A stretch of DNA of 64,000 nucleotides. It comes from Rhodopseudomonas rhenobacensis. GTDB taxonomy: Bacteria > Pseudomonadota > Alphaproteobacteria > Rhizobiales > Xanthobacteraceae. Below are positions 9,824-20,200 of this stretch, piece by piece (position 1 is the stretch's first letter; every line of letters begins with the position of its first letter). The stretch is taken from assembly GCF_014203125.1 (NCBI RefSeq), contig NZ_JACHIH010000021.1:1-64000 (forward strand). Direction: 5' to 3'. Below the pieces are notes generated by a model. The model was not told where the DNA came from. It made no database searches and was given only the letters and a program-made list of their open reading frames with translations. The translations under genes and the position numbers were made by a program.

Positions 9824-10647
9824 GAACCATCGCCATCATCGCCGCCAAGGAAATCCAGGAGGGACTGCGCAACCGCTGGGTGCTGGCGACCACGCTGCTG
9901 CTCGCCGCTCTCGCGCTGTCGCTGACCTTCCTCGGCAGCGCGCCGACCGGCAATGTCGGCGCCGGCGCGCTCGACGTCGTCGTGGTGTCGCTCTCCAGCC
10001 TGACCATCTTCCTGCTGCCGCTGATCGCGCTGCTGATCTCGCACGACGCCGTGGTCGGCGAGATGGAGCGCGGCACGATGATCTTGCTGCTCAGCTATCC
10101 GGTCGGCCGCGGCCAGGTGATCTTGGGCAAGTTCGTCGGCCACGTGCTGATTCTGGCCTTCGCCACCGTGATCGGCTACGGCGCTGCCGGCCTCGCCTTG
10201 ATGCTGACTGGTGTGTCGTCGCTGGCGGCGAGCTGGTACGCGTTCGGCGCCATGCTCGGCAGTTCGGTGATGCTCGGCGCGGTGTTCGTGGCGATCGGCT
10301 ATCTGATCTCGAGTCTCGTGCGCGACCGCGGCACCGCGGCGGGGCTGTCGATCGGGGTCTGGCTCATGATGGTGCTGGTGTTCGACATGGCGCTGCTCGG
10401 CATTCTCGTCGTCGACCAGGGCCGCATCATTTCCGGACCGATCCTGAATGCGCTGTTGTTTCTCAACCCCACGGACCTCTACCGGCTGACCAATCTGACC
10501 GGCTTCAACGTCAGCCAGTTTTCCGGGATGGCCGGACTCGCCGGCAGCACCAATCCGGGACTGTGGCCCTTGCTGCTCGGGCTCGGCGTGTGGATCGCGG
10601 TGCCGCTCGGGCTGTCGATGCTGTCGTTTGCGCGGAGGGAATTATGA
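9820..10647 (+). CDS. nosY: NosY, ABC transporter permease
   Basis: A 275-residue ABC-2-type permease with about six hydrophobic helices (for example WVLATTLLLAALALSLTFL near the N-terminus and LWPLLLGLGVWIAVPLGLS near the end). It is the membrane partner of NosF and works with periplasmic NosD in CuZ maturation. The start sits in an ATGA overlap with nosF, and the stop overlaps the nosL ATG, giving one tightly coupled nosDFYL unit. Confidence 0.95.
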   Translation: MRTIAIIAAKEIQEGLRNRWVLATTLLLAALALSLTFLGSAPTGNVGAGALDVVVVSLSSLTIFLLPLIALLISHDAVVGEMERGTMILLLSYPVGRGQVILGKFVGHVLILAFATVIGYGAAGLALMLTGVSSLAASWYAFGAMLGSSVMLGAVFVAIGYLISSLVRDRGTAAGLSIGVWLMMVLVFDMALLGILVVDQGRIISGPILNALLFLNPTDLYRLTNLTGFNVSQFSGMAGLAGSTNPGLWPLLLGLGVWIAVPLGLSMLSFARREL

Positions 10648-11189
10648 AACTGCGTCTGATCCTGGCGCTCGCCGCCGTCGTCGCCCTTGCAGGCTGTAAA
10701 GAGAACACCGCCGCCACCATGCCGCCGGCGGTGGCGCTGAACGCCGACGCCATGGGGGTGTTCTGCGGCATGAACCTGATGGAGCATCCGGGGCCCAAGG
10801 GCCAGATCATCACCGCGAGCCGGATCGATCCCTACTGGTTTTCCTCGGCACGCGACGCGGTCGCCTTCACGCTGATGCCGGACCAGCCGCGCGACATCCG
10901 CGCCATCTACGTCTCCGACATGGGCCGGGCGCCGAGCTGGGACGCGCCCGGCGAAACCAACTGGATCGACGCCAAGACAGCGCTGTTCGTGATCGGCAGC
11001 CGCAAGCAGGGCGGCATGGGCGCCGCCGAAGCGGTGCCGTTCGGCGAACGCGCCGCCGCCGAGGCCTTCGTGGCGGCGAACGGCGGGCAAGTGGTGACGT
11101 TCGACAAGATCCCCGCCGACTACGTGCTCGGCAGCGAGCCGCCGGCAGCCGCCAACGAGCTCGAGCATTCCGACGTGCGGACCAACTGA
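10644..11189 (+). CDS. nosL: NosL, copper-chaperone lipoprotein
   Basis: A 181-residue outer-envelope lipoprotein that supplies Cu(I) to apo-NosZ. The signal peptide ends in the lipobox LAGC (Cys at about residue 18), and the CGM motif (FCGMNLMEHPGPKG) is the expected Cu(I) site. The ATG at 10644 has GGAGG about 7 nt upstream and overlaps the nosY stop by 4 bp; the frame also runs open upstream inside nosY, which I discount. nosX follows after 18 bp. Confidence 0.95.
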   Translation: MKLRLILALAAVVALAGCKENTAATMPPAVALNADAMGVFCGMNLMEHPGPKGQIITASRIDPYWFSSARDAVAFTLMPDQPRDIRAIYVSDMGRAPSWDAPGETNWIDAKTALFVIGSRKQGGMGAAEAVPFGERAAAEAFVAANGGQVVTFDKIPADYVLGSEPPAAANELEHSDVRTN

Positions 11190-11207
11190 TTGAACGAGGA
11201 GCGGCCG

Positions 11208-12209
11208 ATGCCGACGCCATCTCTGACACGCCGTCGCCTGATCACCATCGCGGCGACCGCCGCCGGCGCCGGGCTGCTCGGCCGTGCGGGGATCGCCCGC
11301 GCCGCCACCGAGCCGCTGCGCTGGCACGGCCAGGCGCTCGGCGCCCAGGTGTCGCTGGAGATCTATCACCCGGATCACGACGCGGCGGCGCGGCTGGTGG
11401 CGCTGTCGCTCGCCGAAGTGCGGCGGCTGGAACGGCAGTTCAGCCTGTACCAGGCCGATTCGGCGATCTGCGAGCTGAACCGCCGCGGCGTGCTGGTGGC
11501 GCCGGACCCCGACATGGTGGCGCTGCTGCAGGCCTCGCTGAAATTCGCCGCGCTGACCGGCGGCGCGTTCGATCCGACCGTGCAGCCGCTGTGGCGGCTC
11601 TACGAACAACACTTCTCCGCCGAACGCCCCGATCCCGCCGGGCCGTCGGCCGATGCCTTGGCGGAGGTCTTGGCGCGGGTCGGCCATGACGGGCTGTTGG
11701 TGACGCCGGACCGCATCGCGCTTGCGAAGCGCGGCGCCGGCATCACGCTGAACGGCATCGCGCAGGGCTACGCCACCGACAAGGTGGTGGCGCTGTTGCG
11801 CGGCGCGGGGCTGTCGACCACGCTGGTCGACATGGGCGAGATCCGCGCGATCGGCGCGCGGCCGGATGGCGCGCCGTGGCGCGTCGGGCTCGCCGATCCG
11901 GACCAGGTCGACGCGATCACCGAGACCATCGAGATCGCCGACCGCGCGGTGGCGACAAGCGCCGGCGCCGGCTTCCGCTTCGAGCCGAGCGGCCGTTTCA
12001 CCCATCTGTTCGATCCCGCGACCGGGCGCAGTCCTTCGCGCTACCGCAGCGTCAGCGTGCTGGCGCCGACCGCCACCGAAGCCGACGCGCTGTCGACCGC
12101 GTTCAGCCTATTGCCGCGCGAAAAAATCGAAACGATCGTCGCCGCGCGGCCGGGCCTGCAGGCGCGGATGATGGATCTCGACGGCCGCTTGAGCTGCTGC
12201 GGGGCGTGA
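11208..12209 (+). CDS. nosX: NosX, ApbE-like FAD:protein FMN transferase
   Basis: A 333-residue ApbE-family protein with a Tat-like signal (TRRRLITIAA... to ARAATE). NosX attaches FMN to NosR in the periplasm, so it maintains the electron path to NosZ. Family features include the FSLYQADSAICELNR segment, TGGAFDPTVQPLW, the glycine-rich GAGITLNGIAQGYATD and THLFDPATGRSP. The ATG at 11208 has AGGAG with a 6-nt spacer; a TTG at 11190 is possible but has no ribosome-binding site. Last gene of the cluster, followed at once by a long inverted repeat. Confidence 0.95.
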   Translation: MPTPSLTRRRLITIAATAAGAGLLGRAGIARAATEPLRWHGQALGAQVSLEIYHPDHDAAARLVALSLAEVRRLERQFSLYQADSAICELNRRGVLVAPDPDMVALLQASLKFAALTGGAFDPTVQPLWRLYEQHFSAERPDPAGPSADALAEVLARVGHDGLLVTPDRIALAKRGAGITLNGIAQGYATDKVVALLRGAGLSTTLVDMGEIRAIGARPDGAPWRVGLADPDQVDAITETIEIADRAVATSAGAGFRFEPSGRFTHLFDPATGRSPSRYRSVSVLAPTATEADALSTAFSLLPREKIETIVAARPGLQARMMDLDGRLSCCGA

Positions 12210-12286
12210 GAGCTTGGCCGAAAATAAAGCATTGAAATAATCAGAGTGGATCCGTCATTTCGATGTTCTATTTTCGGCAAGGCTCT
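12209..12286. terminator. Long imperfect inverted repeat after nosX
   Basis: Two 30-nt arms (12209-12238 and 12257-12286) are inverted copies with about 25 of 30 matches, around an 18-nt loop. The stem is unusually AT-rich for this window (GGCCGAAAATA against TATTTTCGGC). It begins on the last base of the nosX stop. It probably folds as the 3' end or terminator of the nos mRNA, though no clean T-tract follows; a small MITE-like insertion is the alternative. Confidence 0.6.
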
Positions 12287-12521
12287 GAGGTCGCTCGGCT
12301 GGAATTATTATCGCGAAACGCCAAGCTGCTGGCGGCGCGCGGTTGCGTGAGACCCAGAAGCCGTTAAGGTCTATTCGCAACTGGCAGCCGCGGCGTTCGC
12401 GGCGCGCCGCTCTTCCGATCCGCCGACACCGCTCAGACTGCCGACATAAAAGCGCTCGCAAGCTTGTGGCCGTCTCTTGAAACTGAAGCGGTCCGCCCGA
12501 GCCGGATCTGAAGCGAGTCGC

Positions 12522-14252
12522 ATGGCCCCCTCCAAATCCGCTGTCGGATGCCTCGTCGCGACAGCTCTGGCCATGATGCCCGTTGTGGCGTCGGCGCAGA
12601 CGGCCTCGCAGATCACCCCGCCGAGCTTTCGGCCGAACCTGGAGCGTCCGGGCGGCTTCGCGCTGCCGGGCGTGGCGGGCCTGGCGACGCCGCAGGGCGC
12701 GGACAAGCTGTTCGTCCGGCTGTCCGGCGTCTCCGTTCAAGGCGGCCTGGCGGAGCTCGCGGCCGCGAGCGCCGAACTCGAACGCCGGCTGGTCGGGCGC
12801 CCGGTGTCGGGCGCCGAAGTGTTCGCCGCGGCGCGCGATCTGGAAGCCGCCTATGTGCAGGCCGGTTACATCCTGGTCCGCGTGGTGCTGCCGCCGCAGA
12901 AGCTGATCAACGGCGCGCCGCTCAAGCTCACCGTGGTCGACGGCTTCATCGAGCGCGTCGAACTGAAAGACGTGCCGGAGCAGCTGCGCGGGCGCATCGC
13001 GCATCTCCTGCAGCCGATCGTCGGACGCCGCGGCCTCACTTTGCGCGACCTCGAACGCCGCGTGCTGCTCGCCGGCGACACGCCGGGCGGCATCTTGCGC
13101 TCGACCATCGCGGCGGGGCAAGCCGACGGCGCCTCGGTGCTGATCATCGAGGCGAAATATCAGCCGGTCAGCGCGGTGCTGAGTGTCGACAATACGCTGT
13201 CGTCGGCGCTCGGCCGCACCACCCTCGGCACCGGCGTCGACCTCAACAGCGTCGCCGGGTTCGGCGAACTGATCTATCTGCGCGGCAGCGGCCATCCGGC
13301 CGACGGCGACAACGGCCTGCTCGGCCGCTATCCGACCAACCGGCTGCTGGCGGCGGGCGTGGTGCTGCCGCTGTGGATCGACGGCCTGACCTTCAACACC
13401 GAGTTCACCGACGCGCGGACCACGCCGGCGGCGCGGTTCGGCGTGCAGACCACCGACGAGTTCCAACGGTTGTCGCTGCGCATGCGCTACGCGATTCAGC
13501 GCGGCCGGATCGCCAACTGGTCGAGCGAAATCGGCTTCGATGCCGAGGAAGAAACCCAAAGCCTGCTGCTCGGCGCGATTCCGGTGCCGCTGGCGCAGGA
13601 TCGGCTGCGCGTCGTCCGCTGGAGCAATGACGGCGACGTCCTGCTGCCCTGGGGCGCCGCGCTCTCCGGCCGGGTGACGGCGTCGTTCGGCCTCGACGGG
13701 CTCGGCGCGCGGTCCGCCGACGACGCCTCGCCGAGCCTGCCCTTGTCGCGGCAAGGCGCCGGGGCGTCGTTCCAGAAGCTCGACCTCACGCTCGGCTACG
13801 CGCAGAGCCTGCTCGACCATCTGGCGGTCAACGTCGCGTTTCGCGGCCAGACCTCGTTCGGCCAGGCGCTGCTGCGTGCCGAACAGTTCGGCATCGCCAA
13901 CACCTCGGGGCTATCGAGCTTCGACGCCGGCAGCATCGTCGGCGACGAAGGCTACGTCGCCCGGGGCGAATTGTCCTCGCCGTGGTCGGTGGCCGTTCCG
14001 GACCTGCCGAACGGCGTCGTCGCCGCGCCTTACCTGTTCGCGGCGCGCGGCGAAGTGTTTCTGCGCCGACCGACCGCGCTCGAGCCGGCGCGGATCGGCG
14101 CTTCGGCGTTCGGCGGCGGTTTGCGCCTGAGCGGTTTCCAGCCCGGCGCGCTGTCGAACGGTACGCTCGTTCTGGAATACGGCCGCGCCACCCGCGACGA
14201 CGGCGTTGCGGCGAGCCATCGCTTCACCGTCGTGACCGCGATCCGATTTTGA
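12522..14252 (+). CDS. TpsB-type outer-membrane transporter (ShlB/FhaC/HecB family)
   Basis: A 576-residue two-partner secretion transporter. A signal peptide ends near ASAQT; a Pro-rich linker, a POTRA_2-like domain (about residues 55-150, with AARDLEAAYVQAGYILVRV and GAPLKLTVVDGFIERVEL) and a second POTRA-like region (VGRRGLTLRDLERRVLLAGDTPGG) lead to a C-terminal 16-strand-type beta-barrel ending in HRFTVVTAIRF, whose last residue is aromatic as in outer-membrane proteins. The ATG at 12522 starts the signal peptide; a TTG at 12477 would add 15 charged residues. It ends 35 bp before the TpsA gene, its evident substrate. Confidence 0.92.
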   Translation: MAPSKSAVGCLVATALAMMPVVASAQTASQITPPSFRPNLERPGGFALPGVAGLATPQGADKLFVRLSGVSVQGGLAELAAASAELERRLVGRPVSGAEVFAAARDLEAAYVQAGYILVRVVLPPQKLINGAPLKLTVVDGFIERVELKDVPEQLRGRIAHLLQPIVGRRGLTLRDLERRVLLAGDTPGGILRSTIAAGQADGASVLIIEAKYQPVSAVLSVDNTLSSALGRTTLGTGVDLNSVAGFGELIYLRGSGHPADGDNGLLGRYPTNRLLAAGVVLPLWIDGLTFNTEFTDARTTPAARFGVQTTDEFQRLSLRMRYAIQRGRIANWSSEIGFDAEEETQSLLLGAIPVPLAQDRLRVVRWSNDGDVLLPWGAALSGRVTASFGLDGLGARSADDASPSLPLSRQGAGASFQKLDLTLGYAQSLLDHLAVNVAFRGQTSFGQALLRAEQFGIANTSGLSSFDAGSIVGDEGYVARGELSSPWSVAVPDLPNGVVAAPYLFAARGEVFLRRPTALEPARIGASAFGGGLRLSGFQPGALSNGTLVLEYGRATRDDGVAASHRFTVVTAIRF

Positions 14253-14287
14253 GTCCTGCGACGCGATATTCACCAGAGGTTTTGACG

Positions 14288-17200
14288 ATGCGACGAGCCA
14301 GCCCCTGTCCCGCGTCGAACTCCGCCCCCGGCGTCGAGCGGCTTCGCGCCGCGCCGCCCTATTCGGAGTTCGACGTCCGGCGCCGTCTGACCCTGGCGAT
14401 CCTGCTGGCGAGCACCGCGCTGACGACGTCCTTCGTGCCGGGTCAGGCGCGCGCGCAAAACCTGCCGGTCGGCGGCAGCGTCGCGGCGGGCGGCGCCGCG
14501 ATCGCCACGCCGTCGGCGACCCAGCTCAACATCACCCAGACCACCCCGAGCGCGGTGATCAACTGGCAGAGCTTTTCGGTCGGTCAAGGCTCCGCGGTCG
14601 CCATCCAGCAGCCCAATGCGGCGTCGGCGCTGCTCAACCGCGTCACCGGCGCGACGCCCTCGACCATCGCCGGTTCGATCACCGCCAACGGTCAGGTTTA
14701 TCTGGTCAATCCCAACGGCATCGCGATCACCCGCAGCGGCACCGTCGACACCGGCGGCGGCTTCGTCGCCTCGACGCTCGGCATCTCGGATGCGGATTTC
14801 CAGAGCGGCAAGCGCGGCTTCACCGGCAACGGCGCGTCCGCGGCGGTGAGTAACGCCGGCGCCATCCGGGTCGGCCGCGGCGGCTTCGCGGCGCTGCTCG
14901 GCGGCACGGTGTCGAATGCCGGCAGCATCGACGTGCCGCTCGGCAAGGTCGGGCTCGGCTCCGGCGAAAGTGCCACGCTGGATTTCTCCGGCGACGGCTT
15001 CCTGCAGGTTGCGGTGCCGACGACGGCGGGCGGCAAGGCGGCGCTGATCCGCAGTTCCGGCAGCATCAAGGCCGACGGCGGCAGCGTCATCATCAGCGCC
15101 GCCACCGCGCGCGAGGCCGCGCGCAACGCGGTGAATATTTCCGGGCTGGTGCAGGCGCGTTCGATCGGCGGCCACAACGGCGCCATCGTGATCGGCGGCG
15201 GCGCCGGCGGCCGGGTGAAGATCTCCGGCCGGCTCGACGCCTCGTCGCACCGCCACAACGGCGGCGCCATCGTCGTCACCGGCAAGGACATCAAGCTCAA
15301 GGGCGCCAGCGTCGACGCCTCGGGCAGGACCGGCGGCGGCAGCATCAATATCGGCGGCGGCCGGCAGGGCCAGGGCGCGCTGCAGCGCGCCGAGACGGTG
15401 AGCATCGACGCGGGCAGCGCGATCAACGCCAATGCGGGGACCACCGGCAACGGCGGCAACGTCACGGTGTGGTCGGACCGGCTGACCAGCTTCGCCGGCA
15501 CCATCAGCGCCAAGGGCGGCGCGCAGAGCGGCCATGGCGGCGAGGCCGAGGTCTCCGGCAAGGCCGTGCTCGACTACACCGGCTTCACCGACCTCTCGGC
15601 GGCGCAGGGCGCGTTCGGCACGCTGCTGCTCGATCCTTACAACGTCACCATCTCGACCGGCAGCAACAACACCGGCGGCGGCTTCATCGGCAGCGTCGAC
15701 GACAGCATCATCAACGCCGCCACGCTGCAGACCGCGCTGGGGGCCGCCCACGTCGCGGTGACCACCGGCAGCGGCGGCGCGCAGGCCGGCCACATCACGG
15801 TGGCGTCGCCGCTGAGCTGGTCGGCGGGAACGACGCTGACGCTGACGGCCGCGGGCGGCATCGTCATCAACGCGCCGATCTCCATCACCGGCGCCGGCGG
15901 CCTGGTGCTCACCGCGACCGCGCAGGCCGGCATCTCGTCGACCGGGCTGTCGTTCGGCGGCGGCGCCTCGGTGAGTTACGGCGCGACCGACAATGGCGGC
16001 AGCTTCAGCCTCAACGGCACGGTCTACAAGCTGGTCTACACGATGGCGCAGCTCGACGCGATCGACGGCGTCAACGCCGTCAATGGCGGCGCGCTGACCA
16101 CCTACGGCACCGGCGTCACCGGCAGCTACGCGCTCGCCAACGATCTGATCGCCACCGGCACCACCTACACCATGGCGCTGATCGGCACCAACAGCAGCGA
16201 CTCCAGCGCCAGCCGGTTCCGCGGCAATCTCGATGGCCTCGGCCACAGCATCACCGGGCTCACCATCGATGCGCCCGGCAGCGACTATGTCGGGCTGATC
16301 GGCTACAAGGTGGGCCGCAACGTCTCGAACATCGGCCTCGTCGACGCCAGCGTCAGCGGCTACGACCGCGTCGGCGCGCTGATCGGCTACGACGATTCCG
16401 CCTCGGTGCAGGGCAGCTCCGTCACCGGCACGGTCAGCGGCCACGAGAATGTCGGCGGCCTGGTCGGCCTGTCCTTCACCTCGCCGGTGCAGTCGAGCTA
16501 TTCCACCGCCACCGTGACCGGCGTCAACAACACCGGCGGCCTGGTCGGCCAGACCAATTTCGGCAGCCGGCTGATCAACGCTTACGCCACCGGCGCGGTG
16601 ACCGGCACCGGCGACAACACCGGCGGCCTGGTCGGCAACAATTCCGGCGGCACCACCGACACCAGCTACGCGACCGGCACGGTGTCGGGCTTGAACAACA
16701 CCGGCGGCCTCGCCGGCTACAACAACCAGATCATCCAGAACAGCCACGCCTCCGGCAACGTCACCGGCGGCGACTCCACGGGCGGCCTGGTCGGCTTGAA
16801 CGCCGGCACCCTGACCGCGACCTATGCGAGCGGCACGGTCGGCGGCGACGGCAACACCGGCGGGCTGGTCGGATACAACCAGCTGACGGTGCAGGACAGC
16901 TACGCCACCGGCGCCGTCACTGGCAACACCCGGACCGGCGGCCTGATCGGCGCCGACAATTTCGGCGCGCTCAGCATCCTCAACAGCTACGCCACCGGCG
17001 CCGTGACCGGCACCGGCGATGCCACCGGCGGTCTGATCGGCGATCACTCCAGCGGCACCGTCGACGGCAGCTACGCCACCGGCGCGGTGTCCGGGGTCAA
17101 CAAGGTCGGCGGCCTGGTCGGCTACAGCACCCAGACCATTCAGAACAGTCATGCCAGCGGCACGGTGACCGGCGCGGACAACACCGGCGGCCTGGTCGGC

Positions 17201-20200
17201 AACAACGAAGGCACCGTCGATGGCAGCTTCGCCAGCGGCGCGATCACCGGCACCGACAGCACCGGCGGCTTGGTCGGGTATAGTAACAACACGTCGATCG
17301 TGCAGAACAGCTACGCCACCGGCACGGTGTCCGGCGTCAACAACACCGGCGGACTGATCGGCGCGACCAATTTCGGCACCCCGACGGTGCAGAACAGCTA
17401 CGCGACCGGCGCCGTCACCGGCAGCGGCGACAACACCGGCGGGCTGGTCGGCGGCGCCGGCGGCGGCACCATCGACGGCAGTCACGCCACCGGCGCGGTG
17501 TCGGGCGCCAACTATGTCGGCGGACTGGTCGGCAACAGCACCGAGGCGATTACCGATAGCTACGCCACCGGCTCCGTCACCGGCACGGCCGACAATGTCG
17601 GCGGTCTCGTCGGGTACAATGACGGTGGCAGCATCGACGCGAGCAACGCCTCGGGAGTCGTGATCGGAATCAACAGCGTCGGCGGGCTTGTCGGCGCCAG
17701 CAATGCTTCAATTCAGAACAGCTCCGCCACCGGCGCGGTGTCGGGCGCCAACTCCATCGGCGGACTGGTCGGCAACAACAGCGGGGCCGTGACCAACAGC
17801 TTCGCTGCAGGCGCCGTGACCGCGACGGGCGACAATACCGGCGGGCTGATCGGATACAACGACGTCGGCACCATCGACAGAAGCTACGCCTCGGGAATCG
17901 TGGTTGGAGTGAACAACGTCGGCGGGCTTGTGGGCTATGGCAATGCGTTGATCCAGAGCAGCTACGCCACCGGCGCCGTCACCGGGACCGGCGACAATAC
18001 CGGCGGGCTGATCGGCAACAACGAAGGCACCGTCGACGCCAGCTACGCCACCGGCGTGACAATCGGTTTGAACAGCACCGGCGGTCTGGTCGGCATCAGC
18101 ACCGCGGCCTCGGTGGTCCAGAACAGTCACGCCACCGGCGCGGTGTTCGGCGCCAACAATACCGGGGGACTGATCGGCGCGACCAATTTCGGCACCCCGA
18201 CGGTGCAGAACAGCTACGCCACCGGCACCGTCACCGGCAGCGCCGACAACACCGGCGGTTTGGTCGGCGGCGCCAGCGGCGGCACCATCGTCGACAGCCA
18301 CGCCTCGGGCGCGGTGGTCGGCGTCAATTTTGTCGGCGGCCTGGTGGGTCAAAACAACCAGACGATCCAGACCAGCTACGCCACCGGGACGGTGTCGGGG
18401 AGCTTTGCGACCGGCGGTCTGGCCGGTTACAACAACGGCACGATCGATGGCGGCTACGCCTCCGGCGCGGTGACCGGCGGTGATGTGACGGGCGGTCTGG
18501 TCGGTTACAACGACAACCCAGGCACGGTCCAGAACAGCTACGCGGTGGGTGCGGTGCTGGGCAACGACACCGCCGGCGGACTGATCGGCACGAATAATTA
18601 CGGCGCCACCGTGCGGACCAGCTACGCCACCGGCGCGGTCAGCGCCGGCGCCAATGCCGGCGGCGTGGTCGGGTTCAACGATGGCAGCGTCACCGACACG
18701 TTTTGGGACACCCTCACCAGCGGCCGGTCCGTCGGGATCGCCGCCGGCGGCGACCTGACCGGCGTCACCGGCCTCACCACCGCGCAGTTGCAGGGCACGA
18801 CGACCGCGACGCTCGGCGCGGCCTTCTCCGGCGGCGCCGCCAGCGGCACCGCGGGTCTCTATCCCTATCTGGTGAGCCTGTTCCCCGGCGGCGTGCAGGC
18901 GATCTCGGGCATCGCCTATCAGGATGCCGGCAGCACCGTGGCGGCCTCCGGCGCCAATGGCGCCGTGCAGGTGGGGCTGACGGTCGGCGGCGTGGCACAG
19001 GCCCCGGTCACCACCGGCGCCAACGGCTATTACTACTTCGCGGTGCCGATGGGATCGATCTCATCCGCAGGAACGCTGGTGCTGACGACCACCGCGGCAG
19101 ACGTCGCCACCGGCGCGCAGAACGGCGCCGCGATCGCCCGGGCGACCGGCACCACCACCGGCCTCGATATCCTCGGCGGCAGCAGCAATTTCGTGACGTC
19201 GGCTCTGACCTATTCGGCCGCCGGTTTCGCCTCGGTGCTGGGTTTCGCCTCGACCCCGGCCTTCGTCGCGACGCTGCCGGCGATGCTGTCGGCCACCGGC
19301 GTCAGCTTCACGCTGGATCAGCCGCTGACCATTACCTCCGCGCTGACGGTGCGGACCACCGCGAGCAATGCCGCGCTGATCGTCAGCGCGCCGATCACGC
19401 TCGCCGGCGCCAACAGCTTGACGCTGGCCGCGGCCGGCGCCTTGACCATCAACGCGCCGATCAGCGTCACCGGCGCGGGCGCCGTGGTGCTGACCGCGGC
19501 GGCGCAGGCCGGCCTCACGACGACCGGGCTCTCTTTCGGCAATGGCGCGTCGATCGACTACGGCGCGACCGACAATGGCGGCACGTTCATGCTGAACGGC
19601 GCTGCCTACACGCTGGCCTATACGATGGCGCAGCTTGATGCGATCGACGGCCGCAATGCGGTCAACGGCACGGCCCTGACGGTCTACGGCGCCGGGGTCA
19701 CCGGCAATTATGCCCTGGCGACCAATCTGATCGCCACCGGCACCACCTATACACGGGCGGTGATCGCCGACTTCCCGACGTTCAACGTTGCCAATGCCTA
19801 CAGCGGCAAGCTCGACGGACTCGGCCACACCGTCACCGGGCTCACCATCAATGCGGGCTCCCGGGATCAGGTCGGATTGGTCGGCTTCCTGCTCGACGGC
19901 ACCGTATCGAATATCGGCCTGGTCGGCGGCTCGATATCCGGCCGCAGCAATATCGGTGGGGTGGTGGGCAACGTGAGCACCGCCATTTCCACGCTGCAAG
20001 GCAGCTACTCGACCGGCTCGGTCGCCAGCACGGGGTCCGGCAACTCCACCGGCGGCGTGGCCGGAGGGAACAACGGCGTCGTGCAATCGAGTTACGCCAC
20101 GGGCGCGGTATCGGGAAAGCTCTATGTCGGCGGGCTGGTCGGATACAATCTCAACACCATCACCAGCAGCTTCGCCACCGGACAGGTGACCGGCACGGTC

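Noticed and set aside
14270-17485. Very long open frame on the minus strand opposite the TpsA gene (and another at 19061-22756)
   Set aside because: These are mirror images of a GC-rich repetitive gene. Their proteins are low-complexity runs of Ala, Gly, Asp, His and Arg with no signal or known domain, and TpsA on the other strand is well supported.
16270-18700. CRISPR-like alternation of repeats
   Set aside because: The repeat units lie in one open frame, encode GLUG motifs, vary in length and have no constant direct repeat with unique spacers.
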